Origin: Nocardiopsis dassonvillei subsp. dassonvillei DSM 43111
GTDB taxonomy: Bacteria; Actinomycetota; Actinomycetes; Streptosporangiales; Streptosporangiaceae
Assembly: GCF_000092985.1 (NCBI RefSeq)
Contig: NC_014211.1
Coordinates: 620,001 to 684,000 of the forward strand
DNA: 64,000 bases
Direction of reading: 5' to 3'
Every line of letters starts with the position of its first letter. Position 1 is the first letter of the stretch. The notes under the pieces are model-generated. The model was not told the DNA's origin and searched no databases. It saw only the letters and a list, made by a program, of their open reading frames with translations. The translations under genes and the position numbers were made by a program. Shown one piece after another: positions 8,229 through 16,531 of this stretch.

Positions 8229-8264
8229 GGAGGGCGGGGCGGCCCGGTGGCCGCCCCGCCCTCC
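8229..8264. terminator. Perfect 16-bp stem terminator
   Basis: GGAGGGCGGGGCGGCC at 8229-8244 pairs perfectly with 8249-8264 around the loop CGGT. It separates the convergent antitoxin and acyl-CoA dehydrogenase genes and can serve both. Confidence 0.75.
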
Positions 8265-8281
8265 CGCTGGGTCCGACGTGG

Positions 8282-10099
8282 TTAGAAGGCGGACTCGGGG
8301 ACGTCCATCAGGTCCACCGTCACGCCCTCGGCGATGCGGCGCTCGGCGGCGATGCGCGGCAGGAACTGCTCGGCGAAGAAGCGCGCGGCGGCGATCTTGC
8401 CGGTGTAGAAGTCCTTGTCCTCGTCGCTGGCGCCGTCGATGCTGTTGAGGGCCACCTCGGCCTGGCGCAGCAGCAGCCAGGACAGGACGACGTCACCGAA
8501 GGCCATGAGCAGGCGGGTGGAGTTCAGGCCCACCTTGTACAGCTCGCGCGCGTCCTCGGCGGAGCCCATCGCGTGGCCGACCATGAGCTCGACGATCTTC
8601 TCGACGTTCTCGGCCGCCTCCAGGAGCAGCGCGCGCTCCTGCTTGAGCTGGCCGTTGCCCGCGTCGCTCTGCGCGAAGGCCTTGATCTCCCCGGCCAGCT
8701 TGCCCAGGGCCTGGCCGCCGTTCTTCACGATCTTGCGGAAGAAGAAGTCCTGGGCCTGGATCGCGGTGGTGCCCTCGTAGAGGGTGTCGATCTTGGCGTC
8801 CCGGATGTACTGCTCGATCGGGTACTCCTGGAGGAACCCGGAGCCGCCCAGGGTCTGGAGGGACTCGGCGAGCAGCGCGTAGGAGCGCTCGGAGCCCACG
8901 CCCTTGACGATCGGCAGCAGGAGGTCGTTCATGGCCTCCAGCTCCGTGGCGTCCTGGCCCGTGCGGTGCGCGATCTGGATCGCGTCCTGCTGGGTGGCGG
9001 TGTAGAGCACCAGGGCGCGCATGGCCTCCACGTAGGACTTCTGCGTCATGAGGCTGCGGCGCACGTCCGGGTGGTGGGTGATGGTCACCTTGGGGGAGTC
9101 CTTGCCCGCGGCCAGGTCGTTGCCCTGCACGCGCTCCTTGGCGTACTCCAGGGCGTTGAGGTAGCCGGTGGACAGGGTGGCGATCGCCTTCGTGCCGACC
9201 ATCATGCGCGCGTACTCGATGACGAGGAACATCTGGCGGATGCCGTCGTGCTTGTCGCCCACGAGGTAGCCGATGGCGGGGTGCTTGTCGCCGAAGGTCA
9301 GCTCACAGGTGGTGGAGGCCTTGAGCCCCATCTTGTGCTCGACGTTGGTGACGTAGGCGCCGTTGCGCTCGCCGGGCGAGCCGTCCTCGTTGATGAGGTA
9401 CTTGGGGACCAGGAAGAGCGAGAGGCCCTTGGTGCCGGGGCCGGCACCCTCGGGACGCGCGAGCACCAGGTGGAAGATGTTCTCGGTCATGTCCTGCTCG
9501 GCCGAGGTGATGAAGCGCTTCACGCCCTCGATGTGCCAGGTGCCGTCGCCCTGGTCCACGGCCTTGGTGCGGCCCGCGCCGACGTCCGAACCGGCGTCCG
9601 GCTCGGTGAGGACCATGGTGGCGCCCCAGCCGCGCTCGATGGCCAGCTCGGCGAACCGCTTCTGCTCCTCGTTGCCCTCGGAGTGGAGGATGCTCGCGAA
9701 GCCGGGACCGGCCGAGTACATGTGCACGGCGGGGTTGGAGCCGAGGATCAGTTCGGCGGCGGACCAGACCAGGGAGCGGGGGGCGCCCAGGCCGCCCAGC
9801 TCCTGGGGGAGGTCGAGGTTGTACCAGCCGGCGTCCATGTAGGCCTTGTAGGACTTCTTCAGGCTCTCGGGGAGCGCGACGGTGTTCGTCTTGGGGTCGA
9901 AGACCGGGGGGTTGCGGTCCGCGTCCTCGAAGGACTCCGCGATGACGCCCGTGGCGAGGCGGTTGACCTCGTCCAGGATCGTGCGGGCGGTCTCCTCGTC
10001 CAGCTCCTCGAAGGGGGCCTGCCCCAGGACGTCCTGGCGCTTGAAGACCTCGAAGAGGTTGAACTCGATGTCGCGCAGGTTGCTCTTGTAATGCGTCAT
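8282..10099 (-). CDS. Acyl-CoA dehydrogenase, FadE5-like
   Basis: This 605-residue FAD enzyme oxidises acyl-CoA thioesters to enoyl-CoA in beta-oxidation and passes electrons to ETF. It starts MTHYKSNLRDIEFNLFEVF, the characteristic N-terminus of the long FadE5-type subgroup; the PS-type acyl-CoA motifs appear as TEPDAGSDVG and KRFITSAEQD, and the catalytic region is near IEQYIRDAKIDTLYEGTT. A C-terminal extension of about 130 residues explains the length beyond the usual 380-400. GGAG lies six bases before the ATG at 10099. Two copies of a TGTTACTA-N4-GTA box lie upstream. The chain-length preference is unknown. Confidence 0.9.
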   Translation of the reverse strand: MTHYKSNLRDIEFNLFEVFKRQDVLGQAPFEELDEETARTILDEVNRLATGVIAESFEDADRNPPVFDPKTNTVALPESLKKSYKAYMDAGWYNLDLPQELGGLGAPRSLVWSAAELILGSNPAVHMYSAGPGFASILHSEGNEEQKRFAELAIERGWGATMVLTEPDAGSDVGAGRTKAVDQGDGTWHIEGVKRFITSAEQDMTENIFHLVLARPEGAGPGTKGLSLFLVPKYLINEDGSPGERNGAYVTNVEHKMGLKASTTCELTFGDKHPAIGYLVGDKHDGIRQMFLVIEYARMMVGTKAIATLSTGYLNALEYAKERVQGNDLAAGKDSPKVTITHHPDVRRSLMTQKSYVEAMRALVLYTATQQDAIQIAHRTGQDATELEAMNDLLLPIVKGVGSERSYALLAESLQTLGGSGFLQEYPIEQYIRDAKIDTLYEGTTAIQAQDFFFRKIVKNGGQALGKLAGEIKAFAQSDAGNGQLKQERALLLEAAENVEKIVELMVGHAMGSAEDARELYKVGLNSTRLLMAFGDVVLSWLLLRQAEVALNSIDGASDEDKDFYTGKIAAARFFAEQFLPRIAAERRIAEGVTVDLMDVPESAF

Positions 10100-10146
10100 G
10101 GACAGCTCCGCTGTGTCCCTGGCCGCGGTGTCTGTACACGCGGATC

Positions 10147-10182
10147 TACCGACTAGTAACAAGTCAATGTTACTACCGAGTA
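10147..10182. promoter_or_regulatory. Double operator-like box upstream of the acyl-CoA dehydrogenase
   Basis: Two oppositely oriented copies of TGTTACTA-N4-GTA occur: TGTTACTACCGAGTA at 10168-10182 on the plus strand and TGTTACTAGTCGGTA at 10147-10161 on the minus strand. Their inner ends form the perfect inverted repeat TAGTAAC-N8-GTTACTA (10154-10175). The arrangement is what a dimeric TetR-type repressor of fatty-acid genes would bind. A third copy precedes the EtfD-like gene. Confidence 0.6.
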
Positions 10183-10289
10183 GCGACCTGCGCCAGTGGG
10201 AGGGAGGGAGTTGTGTCCCAGGGGATACCAAAAGGAGGGGCGGGTTTTCGTGAGGCGCGCTGAACGGGCTGTTCGGGGGCTCGCACGGG

Positions 10290-10319
10290 GCGGGGAGGCG
10301 CTGGCCGGGGCCTCCCCGC
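10290..10319. terminator. Hairpin downstream of the HATPase gene
   Basis: GCGGGGAGG at 10290-10298 pairs with CCTCCCCGC at 10311-10319. It lies 17 bases past the stop of the minus-strand gene ending at 10337. Confidence 0.55.
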
Positions 10320-10336
10320 CCGTTCGGAGTCCGGCC

Positions 10337-10840
10337 TCAGCCGATGAGGACGTAGGGGCGCGTGGCGGGCGGAGCGCCGCCCGGGGGGACGGCGAACGTG
10401 GCCCACACGTGGGTGCCCAGGTCGGCCCAGGGGGTGAGGCGGAAGTGTCCCCAGGCTGTGGACAGGTTCTGCACGAGCAGCAGCCCGCGCTGGCCCTCGG
10501 CCCAGCTCCACTCGTCCTCCGTCCGCTCCTGCGGGACGGCCGGGATCGCGCCGCCTCCGCCGCAGTCGCTCACCGAGAAGCGGAGCGTTCGCGCGTTGGG
10601 CATCGACAGCGCGCGGACGACCTCGCCGTCCTCCCTTCCCGAATCCGTGTACTTGACGGAGTTCGCGAACAGCTCGCTGGCGCACAGCCGCACGGTCTCG
10701 ACGAGGTCGCCGTCGAAACCGGCCAGGTCGGCCGCGAGGTCGGCGCGGACCCGCGCGAGCTGGTCCAGCGCTCCCGGGTAGACGCGGTGCTCCCAGCGGA
10801 CGAGGGGGCGCGGAACCTTGGGGGTGCTCAGGAAGATCAT
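10337..10840 (-). CDS. HATPase-domain protein (RsbW-like anti-sigma/regulatory ATPase)
   Basis: The 167-residue product is a single GHKL-ATPase domain like those of actinomycete RsbW-type serine kinases: the N box appears as ASELFANSVKYTDSG (about residues 62-76), the G1 box as SVSDCGGGG, and the G2 box as GQRGLLLVQNL. These proteins bind ATP and often hold a partner sigma or anti-anti-sigma factor; no such partner lies beside it. The start at 10840 overlaps the stop of the upstream gene by four bases (ATGA), so the two are translationally coupled. Confidence 0.75.
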   Translation of the reverse strand: MIFLSTPKVPRPLVRWEHRVYPGALDQLARVRADLAADLAGFDGDLVETVRLCASELFANSVKYTDSGREDGEVVRALSMPNARTLRFSVSDCGGGGAIPAVPQERTEDEWSWAEGQRGLLLVQNLSTAWGHFRLTPWADLGTHVWATFAVPPGGAPPATRPYVLIG

Positions 10841-11598
10841 GCCGGGACCGCCTGTCGGTGGTGCTCCGTGCGGGGCTGATGTGACTGCTGTGCTCGCTGC
10901 GTCCGCTCGGCTCGTTGCTGCTGTTGGTCGAGCCAGACGCGGGCGAGCCGGGTGAACGCGCGCCAGTCCTCGGAGTCCTCGCACGCTGGGGACGGAGGGC
11001 GAGGGGCGGGTACCGGGGCCGGTCCGGGTCCGAAGGCCTGCGCGAGGACCGGGACGGGAGCCTTGGTCGAGGCCGCAGCGGGGACCCGGGCCGGGACCGG
11101 GCCAGAGTCGGTCGCCAGGAGGTCGCCGGAGAACGGGGTGTTCGTGCCGGGCCGCTGGTCGAGGCGGATGGTGATCTCGCGCCGGGCCCGCGCGGCTCCG
11201 GGCTCGCGGGTTCCCGCGCGAGCCTCTGCGCGGGCCTGTTCTCGGGCCGCGTAGTAGGGGCGGACCAGGGCGATGTCCTCGGCGGGGAAGCGCACGCTCG
11301 GCGGGGCCAGACAGGGGGCGGTGGCTGGAGCGGGAGCGGCGGCGGGAACGGAGCCGGGAGCGGCGGGGCGCTCGGGGTGCCCGGGTCGCTCGGGGCGTTC
11401 GGGAGCCCGGTCGGTTCGTGCGGGAGGCGTGGTGGCCTCGACCGGAGCGCGGACCTGGTCGGGAACCGGGACGTAGCGGCGGACCCGGGTGGAGCGGCGG
11501 CGTCGGCCGCCGGTGGAGTGGCGTCCGCGAGGGGGCGCGAAGAGGGCCTTGACCGTGCCGAGGGCACGGATCAGGGCCGCAGCGCTAAACTGGCGCAT
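10837..11598 (-). CDS. Pro/Ala/Arg-rich hypothetical protein coupled to the HATPase
   Basis: This 253-residue protein begins MRQFSAAALIRALGTVKALF and continues APPRGRHS, then is dominated by Arg/Pro-rich low-complexity sequence with a conserved-looking VRPYYAAREQARAEAR helix in the middle and a Gln/Arg-rich helix at the C-terminus. Similar actinomycete proteins (RGRH near the start, VRPY in the middle) commonly accompany regulatory genes and have no known function. I chose the ATG at 11598 over an earlier one because the amphipathic N-terminus starts there. The ATGA overlap with the HATPase gene suggests one functional unit. Confidence 0.65.
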   Translation of the reverse strand: MRQFSAAALIRALGTVKALFAPPRGRHSTGGRRRRSTRVRRYVPVPDQVRAPVEATTPPARTDRAPERPERPGHPERPAAPGSVPAAAPAPATAPCLAPPSVRFPAEDIALVRPYYAAREQARAEARAGTREPGAARARREITIRLDQRPGTNTPFSGDLLATDSGPVPARVPAAASTKAPVPVLAQAFGPGPAPVPAPRPPSPACEDSEDWRAFTRLARVWLDQQQQRAERTQRAQQSHQPRTEHHRQAVPA

Positions 11599-11993
11599 GC
11601 TGGCAATCCTTGCTCTAAAAGGTTCGAAGTTGCTGGCCACGGCCCCGGACGGTGAGTAACCGTCGCGGGGTCATTGTGTGGATGGATTTGTGTGTCCGGT
11701 GCCAGATTAAGGGCAGGGGTGGAGTGGAAGCGAACTTTTCTGCGAACTACTCCAGGGTAATTTCGGCTTGACGGCATCTCCGCAGTTCAGTGGGCATGAA
11801 CAACGCTTTCCTGGCTGTCCTGGAGTTCTGTGAAAATGGCCCTGAATGTCGTTATTGGTGACATTTGTTGAGAATGCCCGACACTGCATGGGCGCACGGC
11901 AAAGGCATCGTCTCGTGGGATGCCGTTTCCCGGCCGTCGCGGCTTGACGCCCGACCCGGTCGGCCTTTCGGCCGCCGCACTAGCCTGACCCGT
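11599..11993. other. Gene-free divergent upstream region, about 395 bases
   Basis: This AT-richer stretch separates the minus-strand gene pair from the plus-strand deaminase-like gene. It holds the inverted repeat AATGTC-N9-GACATT at 11845-11865, a possible operator, and a possible -10 box TAGCCT at 11981-11986. No gene is visible. Confidence 0.45.
11845..11865. promoter_or_regulatory. Inverted repeat AATGTC-N9-GACATT
   Basis: Two perfect 6-base arms (11845-11850 and 11860-11865) lie in the divergent intergenic region. The length is modest, so chance is possible. Confidence 0.3.
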
Positions 11994-12926
11994 ATGGGGC
12001 TCAGGGGCTGTGGTCACGCGGACGTGCGGTTGCCTTCACCGTTGGAGGAGGTCAACGACGAGTTCCTGCGCGAGCACGGGGTCCGGCTGCTGCTCAAGCG
12101 CGATGACCTCATCAGCGCCGAGGTGCCGGGAAACAAGTGGCGCAAGCTCCACCTCAACCTTCAGGCGGCGCACGAACAGGGCCGTTCCACGCTGCTGACC
12201 TTCGGCGGCGCCTACTCCAACCACATCCGCGCGGTGGCCGCGGCCGGAAGGGCGTGCGGGTTCTCGACCATCGGCGTCATCCGAGGCGAGGGGCACCGGC
12301 CGCTCAACTGGTCGCTCGCCTATGCCACGGAACAGGGGATGCGGCTGGAGTACCTGGACCGGACCACCTATCGGGCCAAGCACATGTCGGAGGTCATCGA
12401 CGGGTTGCGCGAGCGGTTCGGTGACTTCTACCTGCTGCCCGAGGGCGGGAGCAATGCCCTGGCCGTGCGCGGCTGCGCCACGATCGCTGACGAGATCGAC
12501 GCGGACTTCGACGCCCTCTGCTGCGCGTGCGGTACGGGCGGGACCCTCGCTGGCCTGGCGGCGAGGTTGTCCGCCGGACGGGAGGCCATCGGTTTCTCGG
12601 TGCTGAAGGGCGGTGGCTTCCTCAAAGAGGAGGTGCGCCGGTTCCAGGAGGACGCGGGTGCGGTGACCGGCAACTGGTCGATCGAGACCGGCTACCACTT
12701 CGGGGGGTTCGCCAAGTACCCGCCCGAGCTGGCCGCCTTCATCCGGGAGTTCCACGCGCGCCACGGGGTGCTGCTGGAACGGAGCTACGTGGCCAAGATG
12801 CTCGCCGGGGTCTACGACCTGGCGGCGCGAGGAAGGTTCCGCCGGGGAGGCACGGTGGTCGCGCTCATCACCGGCCCGCCCGAGGGCGCGGATGACCAGA
12901 ACGGGGGAGGTCGGGCGGCGACCTGA
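11994..12926 (+). CDS. PLP enzyme: ACC deaminase/D-cysteine desulfhydrase family
   Basis: The 310-residue product belongs to the fold-type II PLP enzymes that include 1-aminocyclopropane-1-carboxylate deaminase and D-cysteine desulfhydrase. LLLKRDDLISAEVPGNKWRK (about residues 30-49) carries the PLP-binding lysine in GNKWRK, TFGGAYSNHIRA follows, and the phosphate-binding loop is CACGTGGTLAGL near residue 180. It is a little shorter than the usual 325-340 residues. The -10-like TAGCCT lies 7 bases before the ATG, so the transcript may be leaderless. Sequence alone does not separate deaminase from desulfhydrase. Confidence 0.85.
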   Translation: MGLRGCGHADVRLPSPLEEVNDEFLREHGVRLLLKRDDLISAEVPGNKWRKLHLNLQAAHEQGRSTLLTFGGAYSNHIRAVAAAGRACGFSTIGVIRGEGHRPLNWSLAYATEQGMRLEYLDRTTYRAKHMSEVIDGLRERFGDFYLLPEGGSNALAVRGCATIADEIDADFDALCCACGTGGTLAGLAARLSAGREAIGFSVLKGGGFLKEEVRRFQEDAGAVTGNWSIETGYHFGGFAKYPPELAAFIREFHARHGVLLERSYVAKMLAGVYDLAARGRFRRGGTVVALITGPPEGADDQNGGGRAAT

Positions 12927-12928
12927 AA

Positions 12929-12958
12929 AGGGCGGCACTACGTGAGGAGTGCCGCCCT
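12929..12958. terminator. 11-bp stem between convergent genes
   Basis: AGGGCGGCACT at 12929-12939 pairs perfectly with AGTGCCGCCCT at 12948-12958. It lies three bases after the deaminase-like stop and just before the end of the DUF397 gene on the other strand. Confidence 0.75.
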
Positions 12959-12972
12959 GTGGCCTCCGGCGG

Positions 12973-13218
12973 CTAGCCGAGGCTCTTGAGCGAGTCCACG
13001 AGCGCGGTCCACTCGGTGGCCGCGAACGACAGGTGCCCCAGTTCGCGGTTCTGCGTGTCTCGCAACGCCGTGGTGACGCCCTCGGCGACCTCGACACAGT
13101 TGGTGTCGGCGATGCTGTAGCTGCTCTTGTGCCATGAGGGTGCGGTCGGACAGAACTTCGCCTGATCCACGTCGCCAGTGGTGTACGTGGGTTCGTGCCG
13201 TGTTCCTTCAGGGGTCAC
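12973..13218 (-). CDS. DUF397 protein partnered with the XRE regulator
   Basis: This 81-residue protein carries the DUF397 signature: SWHKSSYS, then NCVEVAEG, LRDTQNRELGHLSF and a final EWTALVDSLK. DUF397 proteins are small actinomycete partners of Scr1-type helix-turn-helix regulators, in some cases acting as their antagonists. The GTG at 13218 overlaps the regulator's stop by four bases (GTGA), so the pair is translationally coupled. The N-terminal 28 residues are an unusual extension compared with the typical 60-residue form. Confidence 0.85.
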   Translation of the reverse strand: MTPEGTRHEPTYTTGDVDQAKFCPTAPSWHKSSYSIADTNCVEVAEGVTTALRDTQNRELGHLSFAATEWTALVDSLKSLG

Positions 13219-14027
13219 TCGATTTCTCCTAGCACTTTCTTGATCAACGACCGTGTCTGATTGGGAGGCAGAGCCAGTCCCCGCAGGTCACTCATCAGAG
13301 AGATGTACTCATCGACCATTCTGGTATCAGATATCACTCCTCCGATGGGTCCTGTCTCCAGGTAGAGGAGCGTTCCGGAATTCGGAACTTTCAGCAATAT
13401 TACCCCGTTGTCCAAACCCGGGTGGTCCCAGGTGTCTGCGGGGATGACCAGAATTTCCATGCGGCTCTGGGCCGAGGCCTCCAGCAGGTATTCGAGCTGA
13501 CCTCGCATCGTGTCAGGGCTTCCAATGCGTCGATGCAGCACGGTTTCATCCAAGACGACCGAGTAGAAGGGTGGGTTTTCGCGCTTCAGGAAATTTTGGC
13601 GCTCGCTCCTTTCTTCAACCTTCGCGTCTATGGCTTCTTGCTGTGCTGTCTTCTTGGGGGCCCTGATCGTGGCTCGCATGTAATCACGGGTTTGAAGAAG
13701 ACCTGGGACGAGCAACGGGTGGTACTGCTGGATCTGCGTGGCCCGCTGCTCCACGAGTGGCAGCTCCTTGTACCAGTCCGGAGGCTTGTACCCCTCGTAC
13801 TGGTCCTCCCACACGGAGACTAGCCGTTCCTCGCTGTTGAGCGCCTGACCGATTCGTTGTGCGGTGACCTTTTTGGTGGGCGTCTTGCCCAGTTCGATAT
13901 CACTGACCGTCGCCTGGGATGCCGGGATCAGGCTTGCCAGTCTGGTCTGTGAAAACCCTGCCTGCTCGCGGATCCGACGTACCTCGGCACCGAACCTCTG
14001 AGCCTTCGGATCGACCTCGTTCGCCAT
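13215..14027 (-). CDS. XRE helix-turn-helix regulator with DUF5753 (Scr1 family)
   Basis: The 270-residue protein begins with an XRE DNA-binding domain (about residues 12-66: FGAEVRRIREQAGFSQTRLA followed by SQATVSDIE) and continues into a DUF5753-like effector domain with the typical EQRATQIQQYHPLLVPGLLQ and TRDYMRA motifs. Members control development or antibiotic genes in actinomycetes together with a DUF397 partner, which follows here. Its codon use is clearly less GC-rich than the neighbours, suggesting recent acquisition. The divergent HATPase gene at 14221 is a candidate target. Confidence 0.85.
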   Translation of the reverse strand: MANEVDPKAQRFGAEVRRIREQAGFSQTRLASLIPASQATVSDIELGKTPTKKVTAQRIGQALNSEERLVSVWEDQYEGYKPPDWYKELPLVEQRATQIQQYHPLLVPGLLQTRDYMRATIRAPKKTAQQEAIDAKVEERSERQNFLKRENPPFYSVVLDETVLHRRIGSPDTMRGQLEYLLEASAQSRMEILVIPADTWDHPGLDNGVILLKVPNSGTLLYLETGPIGGVISDTRMVDEYISLMSDLRGLALPPNQTRSLIKKVLGEIE

Positions 14028-14220
14028 GTATTGCTTTCTATCAGCCTGCTATCAGCCGCCAACGAGATTCACCGAGAAATTTCGGATATCCCAGAGGTTG
14101 GTAGCTGAAGAGGCCTTCTGGTGAGACTGTGACGACGGCCGAAGAAAAGTCCCGGCGGCTGTACTGACAACCCCGGGACCTGGTCCGGAACCCGTGCTTC
14201 TCACGACAACAGGTACGAAC

Positions 14221-14757
14221 ATGAACCAGGCTATCCCTCGTCAGTCCACCCCGGAAGGCGTTACCGGCCGCCGAACGCCGACGCTCCAACCGCCCTGGCG
14301 GATGCGGTTCGAGGACTCCGACCGCTGCGGCATCGTCCTGGGCAGCGATCCCCGCCACGTCGGGATCGCCCGGGACTGGGCCTACCGCAACGCCCGCTCC
14401 CCGCGCCGTGCGGCCTTTCCGCTGGTGCTGGCCGTGAGCCTGCTGGTCACCAACGCGCAGCAGCACAGCCGGTCCGGCGACCCAGGCGGCACCGTCCGGG
14501 TCACGCTGCACCGCAAGCCCCACACCTACACCCTGACGGTCACCGACGACGGACCCCGGCCGGACCAGCCCATCCGCTTTCCGCGTCCGCGAAAGCCCAC
14601 GGAACCGCTGGAGGCCACCGGCAACGGGCTGCTGATGCTGGACGAGCTGTCGGTGTCCTGGGACTGGACCGGAAACGCGGGCGAATCCCTGACGGTGCGC
14701 GCCCTCATCGACCGCTCTGGGGAGCAGTGGGCCGGGGCTCCCAGCACCAAGGTCTGA
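14221..14757 (+). CDS. HATPase-domain protein of RsbW type
   Basis: The 178-residue product has a single GHKL-ATPase domain: SLLVTNAQQHSRSG is the N box (about residues 75-88), TVTDDGPRP the G1 box and GNGLLMLDEL the G2 box. It is the second such protein within 4 kb but is not a close copy of the first. Its ATG at 14221 follows an AGGTACGAAC sequence. It is divergent from the XRE regulator and precedes the small BldC-like protein and the RiPP genes on the same strand, so it may belong to the RiPP cluster's control genes. Confidence 0.7.
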   Translation: MNQAIPRQSTPEGVTGRRTPTLQPPWRMRFEDSDRCGIVLGSDPRHVGIARDWAYRNARSPRRAAFPLVLAVSLLVTNAQQHSRSGDPGGTVRVTLHRKPHTYTLTVTDDGPRPDQPIRFPRPRKPTEPLEATGNGLLMLDELSVSWDWTGNAGESLTVRALIDRSGEQWAGAPSTKV

Positions 14758-14809
14758 GGAACGGCACTGCCTCGCGCCACGCCCGCCCGCCGAACACGGA
14801 AAGCGCCTC

Positions 14810-15025
14810 ATGCCCGACTACAGCTACCTTCTCGACGGCCGCCCCGACGTCTTCACCCCTGGCGAAGTCGCCCAACTGTTCAACATCCGCCCCCGCAGCC
14901 TCCACCGAGGCGACTGGGACCGCGTCCTCCGGCCCTTCCGCACCCCGGGCGGAGCCCGCCGCTACCCCAAGGAACACATCGCCGCGCTCCTGAACCAGCC
15001 GGATGAATCCGCCCCTATCCCGTAG
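14810..15025 (+). CDS. Small BldC/MerR-like DNA-binding protein
   Basis: This 71-residue protein reads as one winged-helix unit: FTPGEVAQLFNIRPRSLHR is the helix-turn-helix and FRTPGGARRYPKEHIAALLN the wing, as in BldC-type proteins of actinomycetes. Such proteins bind tandem direct repeats. It sits 53 bases after the HATPase gene and 175 bases before the RiPP precursor, so it is a plausible local regulator of the cluster. Confidence 0.65.
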   Translation: MPDYSYLLDGRPDVFTPGEVAQLFNIRPRSLHRGDWDRVLRPFRTPGGARRYPKEHIAALLNQPDESAPIP

Positions 15026-15200
15026 CGCCGCCACGAGCCGGTCCGCGCGTCCGCGACGGTCTGCCGCCCCGGCCGAGATCCCGGGCACGGACTCAGCGGC
15101 ACGGCGAAAGCTCCCCGGTTCCGCGGGCACCGTCCGAGTGGAACTGGTGGGACCCCGCGCTGACCTGGTGCGGGGTATCCGAAGAAGGAAGGAACTCCCT

Positions 15201-15554
15201 ATGTCCTCCGCGAACCTCTCGACACTGCTGGAGTCGCCCGACGGCGAGTCCCGCGCGCAGATCGCCCGCCTCGGTGATGCCTTCCCCCTGGACCCCTCGA
15301 CGGCCGTCTTCGAAGCCAGCGACGAGCCTCCGACCGGGGTCCGGCCCTGGGGGCTACGGCGCGCGGTCACTCCGAAGCCGCGCCCTGAGGTGGCCGCAGC
15401 GGTGGACCGCTACGTCTACGACCCCGTGACCCAGCGGGGCATCGACCGCCTCACCGGAGCACCGGCCGTGGGCAAGCGCTCCAGCGGCACCAAGGAGACC
15501 ACGGGCGAGCCCGACAGCGCGCGGCCGAGCACCGAGGAAACCACCACCGACTGA
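15201..15554 (+). CDS. ATP-grasp-modified RiPP precursor (graspetide type)
   Basis: The 117-residue precursor has the signature of the putative ATP-grasp target family: GVRPWGLRRA at residues 46-55 in the leader, then YVYDPVTQ at 71-78 and DRLTGAP at 82-88. From there a core follows that is rich in hydroxyl and carboxyl residues (KRSSGTKETTGEPDSARPST and a final EETTTD), the residues joined by ester bonds in graspetides. Precursors of this family usually carry a KHGTSTGT-like core; here it is replaced by KRSSGTKETTG. AAGGAAGGAACT precedes the ATG at 15201, and the stop overlaps the ligase start by one base. Confidence 0.85.
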   Translation: MSSANLSTLLESPDGESRAQIARLGDAFPLDPSTAVFEASDEPPTGVRPWGLRRAVTPKPRPEVAAAVDRYVYDPVTQRGIDRLTGAPAVGKRSSGTKETTGEPDSARPSTEETTTD

Positions 15555-16531
15555 TGGCCTCCTCCGCAGCACGGAAGGCGGTGCTCGTCCTCACCCACAT
15601 CGAGGACGCCACCGCCGACCCCGTGATCCATCACCTGTCCGAACGCGGCGTGCCCGTCGTGCGCATGGACCCCGGCGACTTCCCCGCCTCCATGACGGTG
15701 GAGGCCGCCTTCGACGGGAACTGGGAAGGAGCGGTGCACGACGCCTTCCGCGGCGTGGACCTGGGATCGGTACGGGGGGTCTACTATCGGCGCCCCTCCC
15801 AGTTCACGTTGGCCGAGGGCATGTCCGGCCCCGACCAGCGCTGGGCCTACCGCGAGGCCCGCATGGGTTTCGGTGGTGTCCTCCTGGCGCTGGACTGCCT
15901 CTGGATCAACCAGCCGTCACGCATGAGCGCGGCTGAGTACAAGCCCGTCCAGCTGGCGGCGGCGGCCAGGGCCGGGCTGAAGGTACCGCGCACGATCATC
16001 ACGAACGTGCCCGACCACGCCGCGGATTGGGCCGCCGGTATCCCCGGCCCCGTCGTGTACAAGCCGGTCGGCGGCGCGCTGCACGTCGAACAGGGCCGTA
16101 CCCGGATCGTCTACGCCAGCGCCGTCGCCGCCGTGGAGGAACTCCGCGACCCTGCCGTGGGCCTGACCGCCCACTGCTTCCAGGAATGGGTGGACAAGGC
16201 GTTCGAGGTCCGTCTGACCGTCGTGGGCCGGACGATGTTCGCCGTGGCCATCCACGCCCGGTCCCAGGCCGCGCACATCGACTGGCGCAGTGACTACGAC
16301 GCCCACCGGTACGAGGTCGTCGGCATCCCCGACGACGTCCGCTCCGGCCTGGAGCGCTACATGCGCGCCTTCGGACTCGTCTGCGGCGCCGCCGACTTCG
16401 TGGTCTCACCCGACGGCGGGTGGACCCTGCTGGAGGTCAACCCCAACGGCGAGTGGGGATGGCTCGCGGACCGCTGTGGTCTGCCCATCGGGCAGAGCAT
16501 CGCCGAACTACTGGAGAAGGGACAGATGTGA
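15554..16531 (+). CDS. ATP-grasp peptide ligase (graspetide maturase)
   Basis: This 325-residue enzyme is of the ATP-grasp ribosomal peptide maturase family, which uses ATP to link Ser/Thr hydroxyls or amines of a precursor to Asp/Glu side chains. The N-terminal part (KAVLVLTHIEDATADPVIHH) and PGDFP motif are the pre-ATP-grasp region; GPVVYKPVGGALHVEQGR near residue 165 is the ATP-binding loop; the metal-binding end is GWTLLEVNPNGEWGWL near residue 300. Its start overlaps the precursor stop and its stop overlaps the methyltransferase start (GTGA), so ligase, precursor and methyltransferase are one translation unit. Confidence 0.9.
   Translation: MASSAARKAVLVLTHIEDATADPVIHHLSERGVPVVRMDPGDFPASMTVEAAFDGNWEGAVHDAFRGVDLGSVRGVYYRRPSQFTLAEGMSGPDQRWAYREARMGFGGVLLALDCLWINQPSRMSAAEYKPVQLAAAARAGLKVPRTIITNVPDHAADWAAGIPGPVVYKPVGGALHVEQGRTRIVYASAVAAVEELRDPAVGLTAHCFQEWVDKAFEVRLTVVGRTMFAVAIHARSQAAHIDWRSDYDAHRYEVVGIPDDVRSGLERYMRAFGLVCGAADFVVSPDGGWTLLEVNPNGEWGWLADRCGLPIGQSIAELLEKGQM

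Noticed and set aside
8573..10156. A 527-codon plus-strand frame opposite the acyl-CoA dehydrogenase
   Set aside because: Shadow of the enzyme gene, without family motifs.
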